Below, piece after piece: positions 45,979-55,237 of a DNA stretch of 64,000 bases. The notes under the pieces were generated by a model. It did no database searches. It had not been told where the DNA came from and worked only from the letters and a program-made list of their open reading frames with translations. Position 1 is the first letter of the stretch. Each line of letters begins with the position of its first letter. The stretch is from Octadecabacter sp. B2R22 (GTDB lineage: Bacteria > Pseudomonadota > Alphaproteobacteria > Rhodobacterales > Rhodobacteraceae): NCBI RefSeq assembly GCF_018861045.1, contig NZ_JAHKQJ010000005.1:1-64000 (forward strand), read 5' to 3'. Position numbers and translations under genes: made by a program.

Positions 45979-48111
45979 ATGTTCAAAGAAATTAAAAAAT
46001 CCATTCAGTGGGGCGAAGAAACGCTTACACTGGAAACGGGTAAGGTTGCGCGTCAGGCAGACGGCACCGTGATCGCTACATACGGCGAAACAACTGTTAT
46101 GGCGAACGTCACTTTCGCCAAGCAACAAAAGCCGGGTCAAGATTTCTTCCCGCTGACTGTTCACTACGGCGAAAAGTATTACGCCGCTGGTAAAGTACCA
46201 GGTGGCTTCTTCAAGCGCGAAGCACGCCCAACTGAAAAAGAAACACTGACAGCCCGCCTGATCGACCGTCCGATCCGCCCGCTGTTCGTTGAGGGTTTCA
46301 AGAACGAAGTACTGGTTATCTGTACTGTTCTGTCCCACGACCTCGTTAACGACCCAGACATGGTTGCAATGATCGCGGCATCCGCTGCTCTGACAATCTC
46401 TGGCGCGCCGTTCATGGGCCCGATCGCTGCTTGCCGCGTTGGCTTTGAAGATGGCGATTACATCCTGAACCCTGAAATGGACGACATGCACAAGCTGCGT
46501 GAAAACCCAGAGCAGCGTTTGGACCTTGTTGTTGCAGGCACCAAAGACGCCGTGATGATGGTTGAATCCGAAGCTTACGAACTGTCTGAAGAAGAAATGC
46601 TCGGCGCTGTTGAGTTTGCTCACGAGCAAATCCAGCCAGTTATCGACCTGATCATTGATCTGGCCGAAGACGCCGCGAAAGAGCCGTTCGACTTCTCCGC
46701 ACCTGACTATTCCGATCTGTCCAAGGCTGTTGCCAAGGCAGGCGAAAAGCAGATGCGCAAAGCGTTCGCGATTTCCGACAAGCAGGAACGCACAACAGCC
46801 GTTGGCGAAGCCCGCACAGCAATCAAAGAAGCTCTGACAGAAGAGCAACTTGAAGATGCAAACCTCGGTTCCGCAATGAAAGGCCTCGAGGCCTCCATCC
46901 TGCGTGGCGACGTTGTGAAAACTGGTAAGCGTATCGACGGTCGTAAGACTGACGAAATCCGTGACATCGTTTCCGAAACTGGCATCCTGCCACGGACACA
47001 CGGTTCTGCATTGTTCACACGCGGTGAAACTCAGGGTCTTGTTGTTACGACATTGGGTACTGGCGACGACGAGCAAATGATCGACAGCCTTCAGGGCATG
47101 TATAAGTCGAACTTCCTGCTGCACTATAACTTCCCTCCATACTCTGTTGGTGAAGTTGGTCGTTTCGGCCCTCCAGGTCGTCGTGAAATTGGCCACGGTA
47201 AGCTTGCTTGGCGTGCTCTTCAGGCGGTTCTGCCTGCGGCAACTGATTTCCCATACACCGTTCGCGTTGTGTCCGAGATCACAGAATCCAACGGTTCGTC
47301 CTCTATGGCGTCTGTTTGTGGTGGCTCCTTGTCCATGATGGACGCAGGTGTTCCGCTGAAATCAGCGGTTGCCGGTGTTGCTATGGGCCTAATCATGGAA
47401 GACAGCGGCGACTACGCCATCCTGTCCGACATCTTGGGCGACGAAGACCACCTCGGCGACATGGACTTCAAGGTTGCGGGTACCGAGAACGGCATCACAT
47501 CCTTGCAGATGGACATCAAGATCGCAGGCATCACGCCAGCCATCATGAAAGAAGCTCTCGCTCAGGCGAAAGCGGGCCGTTTGCACATCCTTGGTGAAAT
47601 GAACAAAGCGCTCTCCGGCGCGTCCGAGTTCTCCGAGCACGCACCACGCATCGAAACGATGCAGGTTCCAACGGATAAAATCCGTGAAGTCATCGGTTCT
47701 GGCGGTAAAGTTATCCGTGAGATCGTTGAAGTGTCCGGCGCTAAGGTCGACATCAACGACGAAGGCATCATCAAGATCGCATCGCCAAACGGCGAAGCCA
47801 TCAAGAAAGCCTACGACATGATCTGGTCCATCGTAGCCGAGCCTGAAGAGGGCATGGTTTACACAGGTACAGTCGTGAAGATCGTCGACTTCGGTGCATT
47901 CGTGAACTTCTTCGGCAAGAAAGACGGCCTCGTGCACGTTTCTCAGATCGAAAACCGTCGCTTGAACCACCCATCCGACGTTCTGAAAGAAGGTCAGGAA
48001 GTTAAAGTTAAGCTTCTGGGCTTTGATGACCGTGGCAAGGTTCGCCTGTCCATGAAAGTCGTCGATCAGGAAACTGGCGAAGAAATCAAAGAAGAGAAGA
48101 AAGAAGACTAA
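45979..48111 (+). CDS. pnp: Polyribonucleotide nucleotidyltransferase (PNPase)
   Basis: A 710-residue 3'-5' phosphorolytic exoribonuclease of normal length. Two RNase PH domains (about 1-225 and 300-540) are followed by KH (about 550-610) and S1 (about 615-690) RNA-binding domains; the [12 protein letters not shown] loop is visible. It degrades mRNA and sRNA, in some species within a degradosome. The codon use (GTT, CTG, GCT) is that of a strongly expressed gene. Confidence 0.98.
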   Translation: MFKEIKKSIQWGEETLTLETGKVARQADGTVIATYGETTVMANVTFAKQQKPGQDFFPLTVHYGEKYYAAGKVPGGFFKREARPTEKETLTARLIDRPIRPLFVEGFKNEVLVICTVLSHDLVNDPDMVAMIAASAALTISGAPFMGPIAACRVGFEDGDYILNPEMDDMHKLRENPEQRLDLVVAGTKDAVMMVESEAYELSEEEMLGAVEFAHEQIQPVIDLIIDLAEDAAKEPFDFSAPDYSDLSKAVAKAGEKQMRKAFAISDKQERTTAVGEARTAIKEALTEEQLEDANLGSAMKGLEASILRGDVVKTGKRIDGRKTDEIRDIVSETGILPRTHGSALFTRGETQGLVVTTLGTGDDEQMIDSLQGMYKSNFLLHYNFPPYSVGEVGRFGPPGRREIGHGKLAWRALQAVLPAATDFPYTVRVVSEITESNGSSSMASVCGGSLSMMDAGVPLKSAVAGVAMGLIMEDSGDYAILSDILGDEDHLGDMDFKVAGTENGITSLQMDIKIAGITPAIMKEALAQAKAGRLHILGEMNKALSGASEFSEHAPRIETMQVPTDKIREVIGSGGKVIREIVEVSGAKVDINDEGIIKIASPNGEAIKKAYDMIWSIVAEPEEGMVYTGTVVKIVDFGAFVNFFGKKDGLVHVSQIENRRLNHPSDVLKEGQEVKVKLLGFDDRGKVRLSMKVVDQETGEEIKEEKKED

Positions 48112-48140
48112 AGTCTTCAATCTCAATTCTTGAACACAAG

Positions 48141-48170
48141 GGCCCCGACGGAAACGTCGGGGCCTTTTTT
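48141..48170 (+). terminator. Terminator of pnp
   Basis: Perfect 10-bp stem GGCCCCGACG / CGTCGGGGCC with a GAAA tetraloop, followed by six T. Confidence 0.95.
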
Positions 48171-48223
48171 ACGACTACCGAGGCTGTCACAAACTTGTTA
48201 CATCTGCTGCGCACGCACCAGAA

Positions 48224-49258
48224 ATGTACACGTCACGACCAACACGGAAAGCCGTAAAACAACGTATGTCCAACCCGTTTAACCCTCGCCGCCTCCCTGT
48301 GACGACCCGCCCCATGAGCGCGGCGTCAAAAACTATCATGTCTAACGTTGATGAGATGCTTAGCGCATCCGACCTAAAGCAAAACTACAAATCCGTACTG
48401 AAATCTCTGAACCGGGTTCCAGCTGCGGAAAGAAACCTCAGCTGGGTCGAACGAGCGATTATTCTTTACGCGAAAACTGGAAATAAGCTTTCGCGGGCAA
48501 CCTCACTTAACACTCGACTCGCTGGAGCCCGCAAAAAAGCAGGCGAAAAGGCGAAATACGCGAAATTTTCCAAACGGCTTGAACAAGAAATTGCGCCCTA
48601 TAGGCTAACCAATCACGGCAGGGTCCTGCCTTTCCGGCACCGAGACCCCGAACCCATTTTGGCGAATCTTTCCAAGGTTTTTTCCTTACTGGACAGCCAT
48701 GGGTATGTGGCCTTTATCAACTCAGGAACCCTTTTGGGGGCAGTGCGTGACGGCGGTTTCCTTCCGCACGACGACGATATCGACCTTGCCGTTCTTATCA
48801 CAGGAACGACCCCTTCAGAGCGGATCGCCGCGCTGCGTCAGCTCGGGCGGATCATTGAAGCATCTGGCCTAAGCACGTCCCCCGTTAAACTCAGCCGTTC
48901 GAGCCCTCTGGTTAAACTTGAAACCGCTGATAATGTTGGCGTGGATCTATTCCCGTTTTGGCTCGAGAATGATCGCGTCCACATCTGGCCCCACACCTTT
49001 GGCGAATTGTCTAAGGACCAAGTTCTTCCACTTGGCACAACGGTACTTCATGGCGTCACGGTGCCCACTCCGGCAGAACCAGAAGCAATGTTAGCAATCA
49101 ACTACGGACAAGGATGGAAAAGCCCGGACTCTTTCTTTAGATTTGACTGGACGACAGCGCGGGAACGTTTCCATGATGAAATCGTCGCTTTCACGAGACA
49201 AAGCAGATCACTTCATAACAGGATTGCCCGCTTGTTCGGGCGCGGAGACCACCCCTAA
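48224..49258 (+). CDS. LicD-like nucleotidyltransferase-fold protein
   Basis: A 344-residue protein. The central domain has the LicD/nucleotidyltransferase pattern GTLLGAVRDGGF then HDDDIDLAV (about 165-190), which places two or three metal-binding aspartates. It would transfer a phosphorylated group (such as phosphocholine) to a glycan or lipid. The N-terminal 120 residues are basic and unassigned. The start is uncertain: M1 (48224), M16 (48269) and later methionines are possible. Confidence 0.72.
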   Translation: MYTSRPTRKAVKQRMSNPFNPRRLPVTTRPMSAASKTIMSNVDEMLSASDLKQNYKSVLKSLNRVPAAERNLSWVERAIILYAKTGNKLSRATSLNTRLAGARKKAGEKAKYAKFSKRLEQEIAPYRLTNHGRVLPFRHRDPEPILANLSKVFSLLDSHGYVAFINSGTLLGAVRDGGFLPHDDDIDLAVLITGTTPSERIAALRQLGRIIEASGLSTSPVKLSRSSPLVKLETADNVGVDLFPFWLENDRVHIWPHTFGELSKDQVLPLGTTVLHGVTVPTPAEPEAMLAINYGQGWKSPDSFFRFDWTTARERFHDEIVAFTRQSRSLHNRIARLFGRGDHP

Positions 49259-49377
49259 CCGACGCGGTTATGGACACACCTACGAAGTTACGTGACCGTG
49301 ATCGGCAATACCTTGCCCAAAACACTCAATACAGGGCATAACGTGAATTATCGTACGTCTTACTGGGGATTATTTTA

Positions 49378-49932
49378 ATGATTACGCGCCGCCATTTCCT
49401 AAACTCTGCCGCCGCAACGGCGGGCCTTGCCGCTTCATCTGCGTCCGCTCAAGGGTTTCTTATTCCCGAAAGCCAATTGCCACGTGTTGTGCGCATTGAT
49501 CGTGACTATGCAACGGGTGAAGTCCACGTCGAACCCGGCAGCTTTAAATTGTATTGGATGCTCGGCCCTGGCCTAGCGATGGAATACTCGGTCGGGATTG
49601 GCCGCCAAGGCCTGTATGAAAGTGGCGATTTCGTCATTCGTGTCAAGAAAGAGTGGCCAAGCTGGACCCCTACGCCAGACATGATCGAGCGTAGCCCCGA
49701 ATCCTATGCGCAATACGCAGATGGCATGCCCGGTGGCGTCAATAACCCGCTTGGTGCACGCGCCCTCTATCTATTCAGTGGCCAGCGCGACACTTTCCTT
49801 CGCATCCACGGCACCAACGCGCCACGCACAATCGGTAGTGCAGTGTCCAACGGATGCGTGCGACTGGTGAACAGCCACATTACAGACCTGTACAACCGCG
49901 TTCCTTTGAACACGCGCGCTGTCTTGCACTAA
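49378..49932 (+). CDS. L,D-transpeptidase (YkuD) family protein
   Basis: A 184-residue protein with a Tat-like signal (RRHFLNSAAATAGLAAS) and a YkuD domain. The catalytic motif HGTN...SNGCVR (His and Cys) is intact near 140-163. It makes 3-3 crosslinks in peptidoglycan or attaches proteins to it. It stands alone, followed by a terminator. Confidence 0.92.
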   Translation: MITRRHFLNSAAATAGLAASSASAQGFLIPESQLPRVVRIDRDYATGEVHVEPGSFKLYWMLGPGLAMEYSVGIGRQGLYESGDFVIRVKKEWPSWTPTPDMIERSPESYAQYADGMPGGVNNPLGARALYLFSGQRDTFLRIHGTNAPRTIGSAVSNGCVRLVNSHITDLYNRVPLNTRAVLH

Positions 49933-49954
49933 GTTTTCATTTATTTCGAAGAAG

Positions 49955-49984
49955 GCCCCGTCATTTGGCGGGGCTTTTTTTTAT
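49955..49984 (+). terminator. Terminator of the L,D-transpeptidase gene
   Basis: Stem GCCCCG (49955-49960) / CGGGGC (49969-49974), eight-base loop, then a long T-run. Confidence 0.85.
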
Positions 49985-50068
49985 TTTCTCCCCGTGACCC
50001 GTTTACCCAGTAAATCGCATTGTGGGTTCTAACGTCCGATCACTGGACGTTCTTGGGAAGGAAATAAC

Positions 50069-50758
50069 ATGAAAAAACCATTAGCCGAATTCATCGGCAC
50101 ATTCACACTGGTCCTGTTTGGGTGCGGCGCGGCCGTAATCGCAGGGGCCGACGGCACAACAGGCATTGGCCTTGCGGGCATCAGTTTCGCATTCGGTCTG
50201 GCCCTGATCGGAATGGCCTACGGGATTGGTCCGATTTCGGGCTGTCACATCAACCCCGCTGTTTCTTTGGGCGCAGTTGCCGCAGGTCGCATGACCGTGG
50301 CTGAAGCTATTCCTTACATGATCGCACAGGTCGCGGGCGCAATCGCCGGTGCACTGGTTCTCTGGATCATCGCATCTGGCACAGCAAGCTACGAAGGTGG
50401 TCTTGGCGCAAACGGTTGGGGCGAAGGCTACCTCGGCGAATACAATATTCTCTCGGCATTCGTCTTTGAAGTCGTTGCAACATTCCTATTCGTCGTCGTC
50501 ATCCTCGGTTCCACAGGCAAAGGCGCACCTGCAGCCATGGCGGGTCTAGCCATCGGTCTAGCGTTGGTCGTGATCCATTTGGTTGGCATCAAGATCACGG
50601 GTGTTTCCGTGAACCCTGCCCGTTCCATCGGGCCAGCTCTGTTCGCAGGTGGCGGTGCCCTTGGTCAGGTTTGGTTGTTCATCGTCGCTCCGGTTATCGG
50701 TGGCGTTGCAGCTGGCATCCTGTTCAAAACAGGCCTTCTTGACGCAGACGAAGCATAA
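50069..50758 (+). CDS. aqpZ: Aquaporin Z-type water channel
   Basis: A 229-residue MIP channel with six helices. Both NPA boxes (62-64 and 182-184) and the selectivity-filter His170 and Arg185 are present, which points to a water-selective channel rather than a glycerol facilitator. Upstream is GGAAGGAAAT. It is monocistronic. Confidence 0.93.
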   Translation: MKKPLAEFIGTFTLVLFGCGAAVIAGADGTTGIGLAGISFAFGLALIGMAYGIGPISGCHINPAVSLGAVAAGRMTVAEAIPYMIAQVAGAIAGALVLWIIASGTASYEGGLGANGWGEGYLGEYNILSAFVFEVVATFLFVVVILGSTGKGAPAAMAGLAIGLALVVIHLVGIKITGVSVNPARSIGPALFAGGGALGQVWLFIVAPVIGGVAAGILFKTGLLDADEA

Positions 50759-50804
50759 AAAAAACGCCCCGCCCACCAATCCCGATGGGACGGTGGGCGG
50801 GGCG
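50757..50804 (-). terminator. Terminator of the peroxiredoxin gene
   Basis: Perfect 13-bp stem CGCCCCGCCCACC (50765-50777) / GGTGGGCGGGGCG (50792-50804). On the minus strand it ends in a run of eight T (A-run at 50757-50764). It also separates aqpZ from its convergent neighbour. Confidence 0.92.
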
Positions 50805-50833
50805 CCTTTGCGAAGCAAATAGCGACGCTCCCG

Positions 50834-51487
50834 TTACTCAGGCAATTTAGCCATCCGCAGGTACGGCAGCTTCGTGTCGATCGACCCATACTTGGCGATC
50901 GCATCTTCATCAGACACGCCCATTGGAACAACCACGTCTTGGCCAACGGTCCAGTTTGCTGGTGTTGCAACATTCTCGCGCGCGGCAGTTTGCAGACCGT
51001 CCAGTGCACGAAGCACTTCGGCAAAGTTACGGCCAACATTCATCGGATACGTCATGGACAGCTTAAGCTGCTTGTCTGGTCCAACGATGAACACAACGCG
51101 TACAGTCGCGGAATCTGCGGGTGTGCGACCGTCTGGCATGTAGGCTTCTGCTGGCAGCATGTCGAACGCCTTAGCAAGTTCAAGACCTTCGTCGGCAACA
51201 ATCGGGAAACCCGCTTTGGCGCCGCTTGTGGCTTCAATATCCGTCTTCCATTTCTTGTGCTCTTCTACACCATCAATGGAAATCCCCAGCACCTTCGTGC
51301 CGCGCTTTTCCCACTCATCAGCCAGCTGTGCCACAGCGCCGAATTCAGTTGTGCAAACAGGTGTGAAATCTTTCGGGTGACTGAACAGAATGGCCCAGCT
51401 GTCGCCAATCCAATCGTGAAGGGCAAATGTGCCCTCATCAGTTTCAACAGTCAGGTTCGGAATCGTGTCGTTGATGCGCAAGCCCAT
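50834..51487 (-). CDS. 1-Cys peroxiredoxin (Prx6-type)
   Basis: A 217-residue thiol peroxidase. The active site HPKDFTPVCTTE (peroxidatic C45, T42) is intact, and the Prx6-type C-terminal domain is present, with no resolving cysteine. It reduces H2O2 and organic hydroperoxides using an external thiol. It is convergent with aqpZ. Confidence 0.92.
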   Translation of the reverse strand: MGLRINDTIPNLTVETDEGTFALHDWIGDSWAILFSHPKDFTPVCTTEFGAVAQLADEWEKRGTKVLGISIDGVEEHKKWKTDIEATSGAKAGFPIVADEGLELAKAFDMLPAEAYMPDGRTPADSATVRVVFIVGPDKQLKLSMTYPMNVGRNFAEVLRALDGLQTAARENVATPANWTVGQDVVVPMGVSDEDAIAKYGSIDTKLPYLRMAKLPE

Positions 51488-51606
51488 GTCGGTGCTCCTT
51501 CTTGTTTACGTTCACTGTTCATATATGACTCGTGTTAGAACAGTTCTAGCACTGCCAGTAGCGCAAACACACCCTGCGACCATAAGTGCCAATCGGAGGA
51601 TCGATC

Positions 51607-53031
51607 ATGATCGAGAAAAGAGATTTCTACATCAATGGACAGTGGGTCTCCCCTGCCAAAGCAAACGACTTTACAGTAGTGGACCCGTCCACTGAAGAAG
51701 CCTGCGCTATCATCTCTCTTGGTGATCAAGCCGACACAGATGCCGCCGTTGCCGCTGCCAAGGCCGCCTTTCCTGACTGGGCGTTTGTAGACAAGTCCGA
51801 AAAAATGGCGCTGCTCAAGCGTTTGCTAGAAGTCTACAACGATCGCGCCGAAGAAATGGCCCAAGCCATGTCCATGGAAATGGGTGCGCCGATCTCTATG
51901 TCACGCATCAACCAAGTTGGCGCTGGGTCTTGGCACCTCGAAGGTTTCCTAAAGGCCTTTGAAACAATGTCGTTTGAACGCGACTTTACTGCGACTGAAA
52001 AAACCCTGTTGGAACCAATTGGCGTTTGCGCACTTATCACGCCGTGGAACTGGCCGATGAATCAGGTTGTCCTGAAAGCCGTCCCTGCAATCGCAGTCGG
52101 TTGCACAACGGTTTTGAAGCCGTCCGAAATTTCACCACTGTCGAGCGTTTTGTTCGCTGAATACATGGACGAGGCAGGTTTCCCTGCTGGCGTCTTCAAC
52201 ATGCTCAATGGCGATGGCGTTGGTGTTGGTTCTCAACTGTCCGCGCACCCTGATGTCGATATGGTTAGCTTCACGGGTTCGTCCCGCGCAGGTAAACTGA
52301 TTTCGAAATCGGCGGCAGACTCCCTGAAACGCGTAAGCCTAGAGCTCGGCGGTAAAGGTGCGAACATCATCTTTGAAGATGCAGGTGCAAAAGGCGTTGA
52401 ATACGGCGCATCCCGTTGCTTCCGCAACTCAGGCCAATCCTGCAACGCGCCAACGCGCATGTTGGTCGAATCGTCCTTCTATGACGAAGCCGTTGAAATC
52501 GCGACACGCGTTGCCAATGAAACCAAGGTCGGCCCCGCATCAGAAGAAGGCCAGCACATTGGCCCTGTCGTCTCTGAGGCACAGTTCGATAAGATCCAAG
52601 GCCTGATCGAGGTTGGCATTGGCGAAGGTCGTCTGACGGCCGGTGGTCTTGGTCGCCCAGACGGGCTGAACCGTGGCTTCTACGTCAAACCAACCGTAAT
52701 CGCAGATGTCACAAACGACATGACCATCGCCCAGGAAGAGGTCTTTGGCCCCGTGTTGGCCATCATGAAGTTCGACACAATCGACGAGGCGATCGCTATT
52801 GCAAACGACACGCCTTACGGCCTCACTAACTACATCCAGACACCTGACGACGAAAAACGGCACTACGCGGCCCGTCGCTTGCGTTCAGGTATGGTGGAAA
52901 CCAATGGCCAAGGATTTGCCCAAGGGTCACCGTTTGGCGGCTACAAACAGTCCGGCAATGGCCGCGAAGGCGGGCTATACGGTTTGGAAGAGTTCCTCGA
53001 AGTCAAAGCCGTCAGCGGTTGGACATCCTAA
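51607..53031 (+). CDS. Aldehyde dehydrogenase family protein
   Basis: A 474-residue NAD(P)+-dependent aldehyde dehydrogenase. The active site is complete: N148 in PWNWP, E246 in LELGGK and C279 in GQSCNAPTR. It oxidises an aldehyde to the acid; the substrate is not evident. GGAGG precedes the ATG at 51607. The kinase-like gene follows on the same strand after 80 bases. Confidence 0.93.
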   Translation: MIEKRDFYINGQWVSPAKANDFTVVDPSTEEACAIISLGDQADTDAAVAAAKAAFPDWAFVDKSEKMALLKRLLEVYNDRAEEMAQAMSMEMGAPISMSRINQVGAGSWHLEGFLKAFETMSFERDFTATEKTLLEPIGVCALITPWNWPMNQVVLKAVPAIAVGCTTVLKPSEISPLSSVLFAEYMDEAGFPAGVFNMLNGDGVGVGSQLSAHPDVDMVSFTGSSRAGKLISKSAADSLKRVSLELGGKGANIIFEDAGAKGVEYGASRCFRNSGQSCNAPTRMLVESSFYDEAVEIATRVANETKVGPASEEGQHIGPVVSEAQFDKIQGLIEVGIGEGRLTAGGLGRPDGLNRGFYVKPTVIADVTNDMTIAQEEVFGPVLAIMKFDTIDEAIAIANDTPYGLTNYIQTPDDEKRHYAARRLRSGMVETNGQGFAQGSPFGGYKQSGNGREGGLYGLEEFLEVKAVSGWTS

Positions 53032-53111
53032 AACACAGATATATCAAAGGCGGCGGGCCCTCTCGCCGCCTTTTCCTTTTCTTGGTGGGCAATCGGCGCT
53101 AACAACCCGAC

Positions 53112-54119
53112 ATGCGCGCCAACTTTGTACCCACCACGACCCACAAACGTGACGAGTTTTCCGAAACCGTATCTGGCCATCTTGAGGGTGAGCCCGAGAC
53201 GAAACTCGTGCTGCGCAAACTGGATGGCGTTCCGTTTTGGGCGAAACCCATCGCCGGGTTTCTTGCGCGTAAAGAAGTTCGCTCACTGCGTATAGTCACC
53301 GGCATTACAGGCACCCCCGATCTGATCCGCGTAGACGACGAAGGCATCCTGAGGAGTTGGTCTGATGGTATTCCGCTGAACCTCGCTAAGCCGGATGATG
53401 CCGCTTATTACAAAGACGCCAAACGCATCCTACGCGAAATGCGTCGGCGCAACGTCACGCACAATGACCTCGCCAAGCCGCAGAACTGGCTGATGGCACC
53501 GGATGGCACTGCCGCTGTGATCGACTTTCAGTTGGCATCGGTACATCGCCGCAAGGGCTGGATGTATCGCACGATGGCCTACGAAGACCTGCGCCATTTG
53601 GTCAAACAAAAAGGGCGTTATGCAAAGGATCTTTTGACGGCGTCCGAGCGCAAAATCCTAAGACGCAAATCCCTGCCGACGCGCATTTGGATGGCCACAG
53701 GCAAACGCCTTTATAACGGTATAACGCGTGGTTTGTTTAACTGGTCCGATGGTGAAGGCACCGGTAACCGCATTGCCAAAGAAGGCGCGGACATCACGGC
53801 TAACTTGATGGCAAATGATGCCGTGACAGGGGTTCGTCTTAGCCCGTTCGCATTGCCCGCCAAGGGAATGGGGATCTACGCCTTTGTCGAAACCAAACTG
53901 GACAGCGATGCCACGCGCGCATTGATTGCAGACAATCGTGTCGAATTGATCCAGCCGGTAACCCGTCTGCCCCGCGAAGATGTTGCTGAACTGGTGGCCA
54001 TGAACCGCTTGGACGAACTGGAATTTCTTCTCGGCAAGGAACCCCAGCTACGAGCGGATACTCAGCCGATCGTTGACGCGCGCCTTAACCTGACCGACCG
54101 CCGATTGGCGGGCCTATAA
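53112..54119 (+). CDS. Kinase-like domain joined to ANL-type C-terminal domain
   Basis: A 335-residue protein. The first 200 residues look like a minimal protein-kinase fold: catalytic loop H117-N-D119-LAKPQN125, and V-I-D138-FQ140 in place of DFG. The usual N-lobe is short and no glycine-rich loop is clear; K36 and K45 could serve as the ATP lysine. The last 120 residues match by eye the C-terminal lid of acyl/aryl-CoA synthetases (AVTGVRLSPF, GIYAFVE, ELIQPVTRLPRE and VAMNRLDELEFLL). The fusion is unusual; the adenylation N-domain is missing. It may bind, or act on, a CoA- or AMP-related ligand; this is inference. Confidence 0.68.
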   Translation: MRANFVPTTTHKRDEFSETVSGHLEGEPETKLVLRKLDGVPFWAKPIAGFLARKEVRSLRIVTGITGTPDLIRVDDEGILRSWSDGIPLNLAKPDDAAYYKDAKRILREMRRRNVTHNDLAKPQNWLMAPDGTAAVIDFQLASVHRRKGWMYRTMAYEDLRHLVKQKGRYAKDLLTASERKILRRKSLPTRIWMATGKRLYNGITRGLFNWSDGEGTGNRIAKEGADITANLMANDAVTGVRLSPFALPAKGMGIYAFVETKLDSDATRALIADNRVELIQPVTRLPREDVAELVAMNRLDELEFLLGKEPQLRADTQPIVDARLNLTDRRLAGL

Positions 54120-54149
54120 CCAAAAGAATAACATACGAAAGAGACTGCC

Positions 54150-54593
54150 ATGACCAACACATCCAAACGCATCGTCCTGTCTAGCGATCACGCCGCGATC
54201 GACCTGCGCCAAGCCATCGCCAAGCACATCGCAGATCAGGGCTATGAAGTAGAAGACATCGGCCCGACAACCACCGAAAGCACGCACTACCCGCTCCATG
54301 GCGCGGCTGCGGCTGAACGTGTGGCGTCTGGTGATTGTGATCTCGGCATCATCGTTTGCGGTACAGGCCAAGGCATCATGATGGCCGCCAACAAGGTCAA
54401 AGGCATCCGTTGCGGTGTGTGCTTGGACACGTTCTCAGCGCGGATGACCCGCGAACACAACAACGCTAATATGTTGTCGCTTGGCGCGCGCGTGGTAGGC
54501 GAAGGTCTGGCACTTGATATCGTCGATGCATTTTTGGGCGCCGAGTTCGAAGGTGGCCGTCACGCAACGCGCGTGGATATGATCGAACCCTAA
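54150..54593 (+). CDS. rpiB: Ribose 5-phosphate isomerase B
   Basis: A 147-residue RpiB/LacAB-family enzyme. The SSDHAAIDLR start, catalytic C70 in IVCGTGQG and the NKVKGIRCGVC region are diagnostic. It interconverts ribose 5-phosphate and ribulose 5-phosphate. Its 3' end overlaps the convergent RluA gene by four bases. Confidence 0.94.
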   Translation: MTNTSKRIVLSSDHAAIDLRQAIAKHIADQGYEVEDIGPTTTESTHYPLHGAAAAERVASGDCDLGIIVCGTGQGIMMAANKVKGIRCGVCLDTFSARMTREHNNANMLSLGARVVGEGLALDIVDAFLGAEFEGGRHATRVDMIEP

Positions 54594-55237
54594 AACGGCG
54601 CCTTTGCGCGGTACCGAACGCCTTCGCCACCGTCAGGGTGGCGCAGGCGTAATTCTTCAGAATGAAGCATCAGGCGGGGATAGTTGAGCGCCTCACCTGT
54701 TGCATAAAACGGGTCCCCCAAGATCGGGTGACCAAGGCTGAGCATATGCACCCGCAACTGATGACTGCGCCCTGTCTTGGGCATCAACCGCACGCGGCTT
54801 TCGACACTGTCACTGCGAAGAACGCGCCAATCTGTCTGAGCAGATTTTCCCGTTTCATGGCAAACCTTTTGAAGTGGTCGGTTTTCCCAATCTACAATAA
54901 GCGGCAAATCTACCGTACCTGTTTTCGGCTCTAGCTTGCCCCAAACGCGGGCTACATAAGTCTTCTTGGTATAGCGTTTTTCAAATTGTAGTCCGATGTG
55001 GCGCTGCGCATGGGGCGTCAGTGCAAAAACCATTACACCGCTGGTGTCGCGATCCAATCGGTGGATCAATAGCGCCTGCGGGAACGCTTCCTGCACCCGC
55101 GCGATCAGACAGTCGGCAAGGTGCGGGCCTTTGCCCGGAACCGACAACAGCCCTGCCGGTTTGTTTACGATCAAGATTTCATGATCCGAGTGAATGACAT
55201 CAAGCGGATCACTTGGCGGGTTGTAGTCACTGCTCAT
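54590..55237 (-). CDS. RluA-family pseudouridine synthase
   Basis: A 215-residue protein with the family motif HRLDRDTSGVMVFA (catalytic Asp). There is no S4 domain, which points to the RluA/TruC small subgroup. The target RNA is not clear. It overlaps rarD by four bases. Confidence 0.9.
   Translation of the reverse strand: MSSDYNPPSDPLDVIHSDHEILIVNKPAGLLSVPGKGPHLADCLIARVQEAFPQALLIHRLDRDTSGVMVFALTPHAQRHIGLQFEKRYTKKTYVARVWGKLEPKTGTVDLPLIVDWENRPLQKVCHETGKSAQTDWRVLRSDSVESRVRLMPKTGRSHQLRVHMLSLGHPILGDPFYATGEALNYPRLMLHSEELRLRHPDGGEGVRYRAKAPF

Noticed and set aside
45808-47196. Long open frame (462 codons) on the minus strand opposite pnp
   Set aside because: It lies wholly opposite a strongly conserved, highly biased gene; the translation is rich in Cys, Phe and His with no domain. 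It reflects codon bias of pnp.
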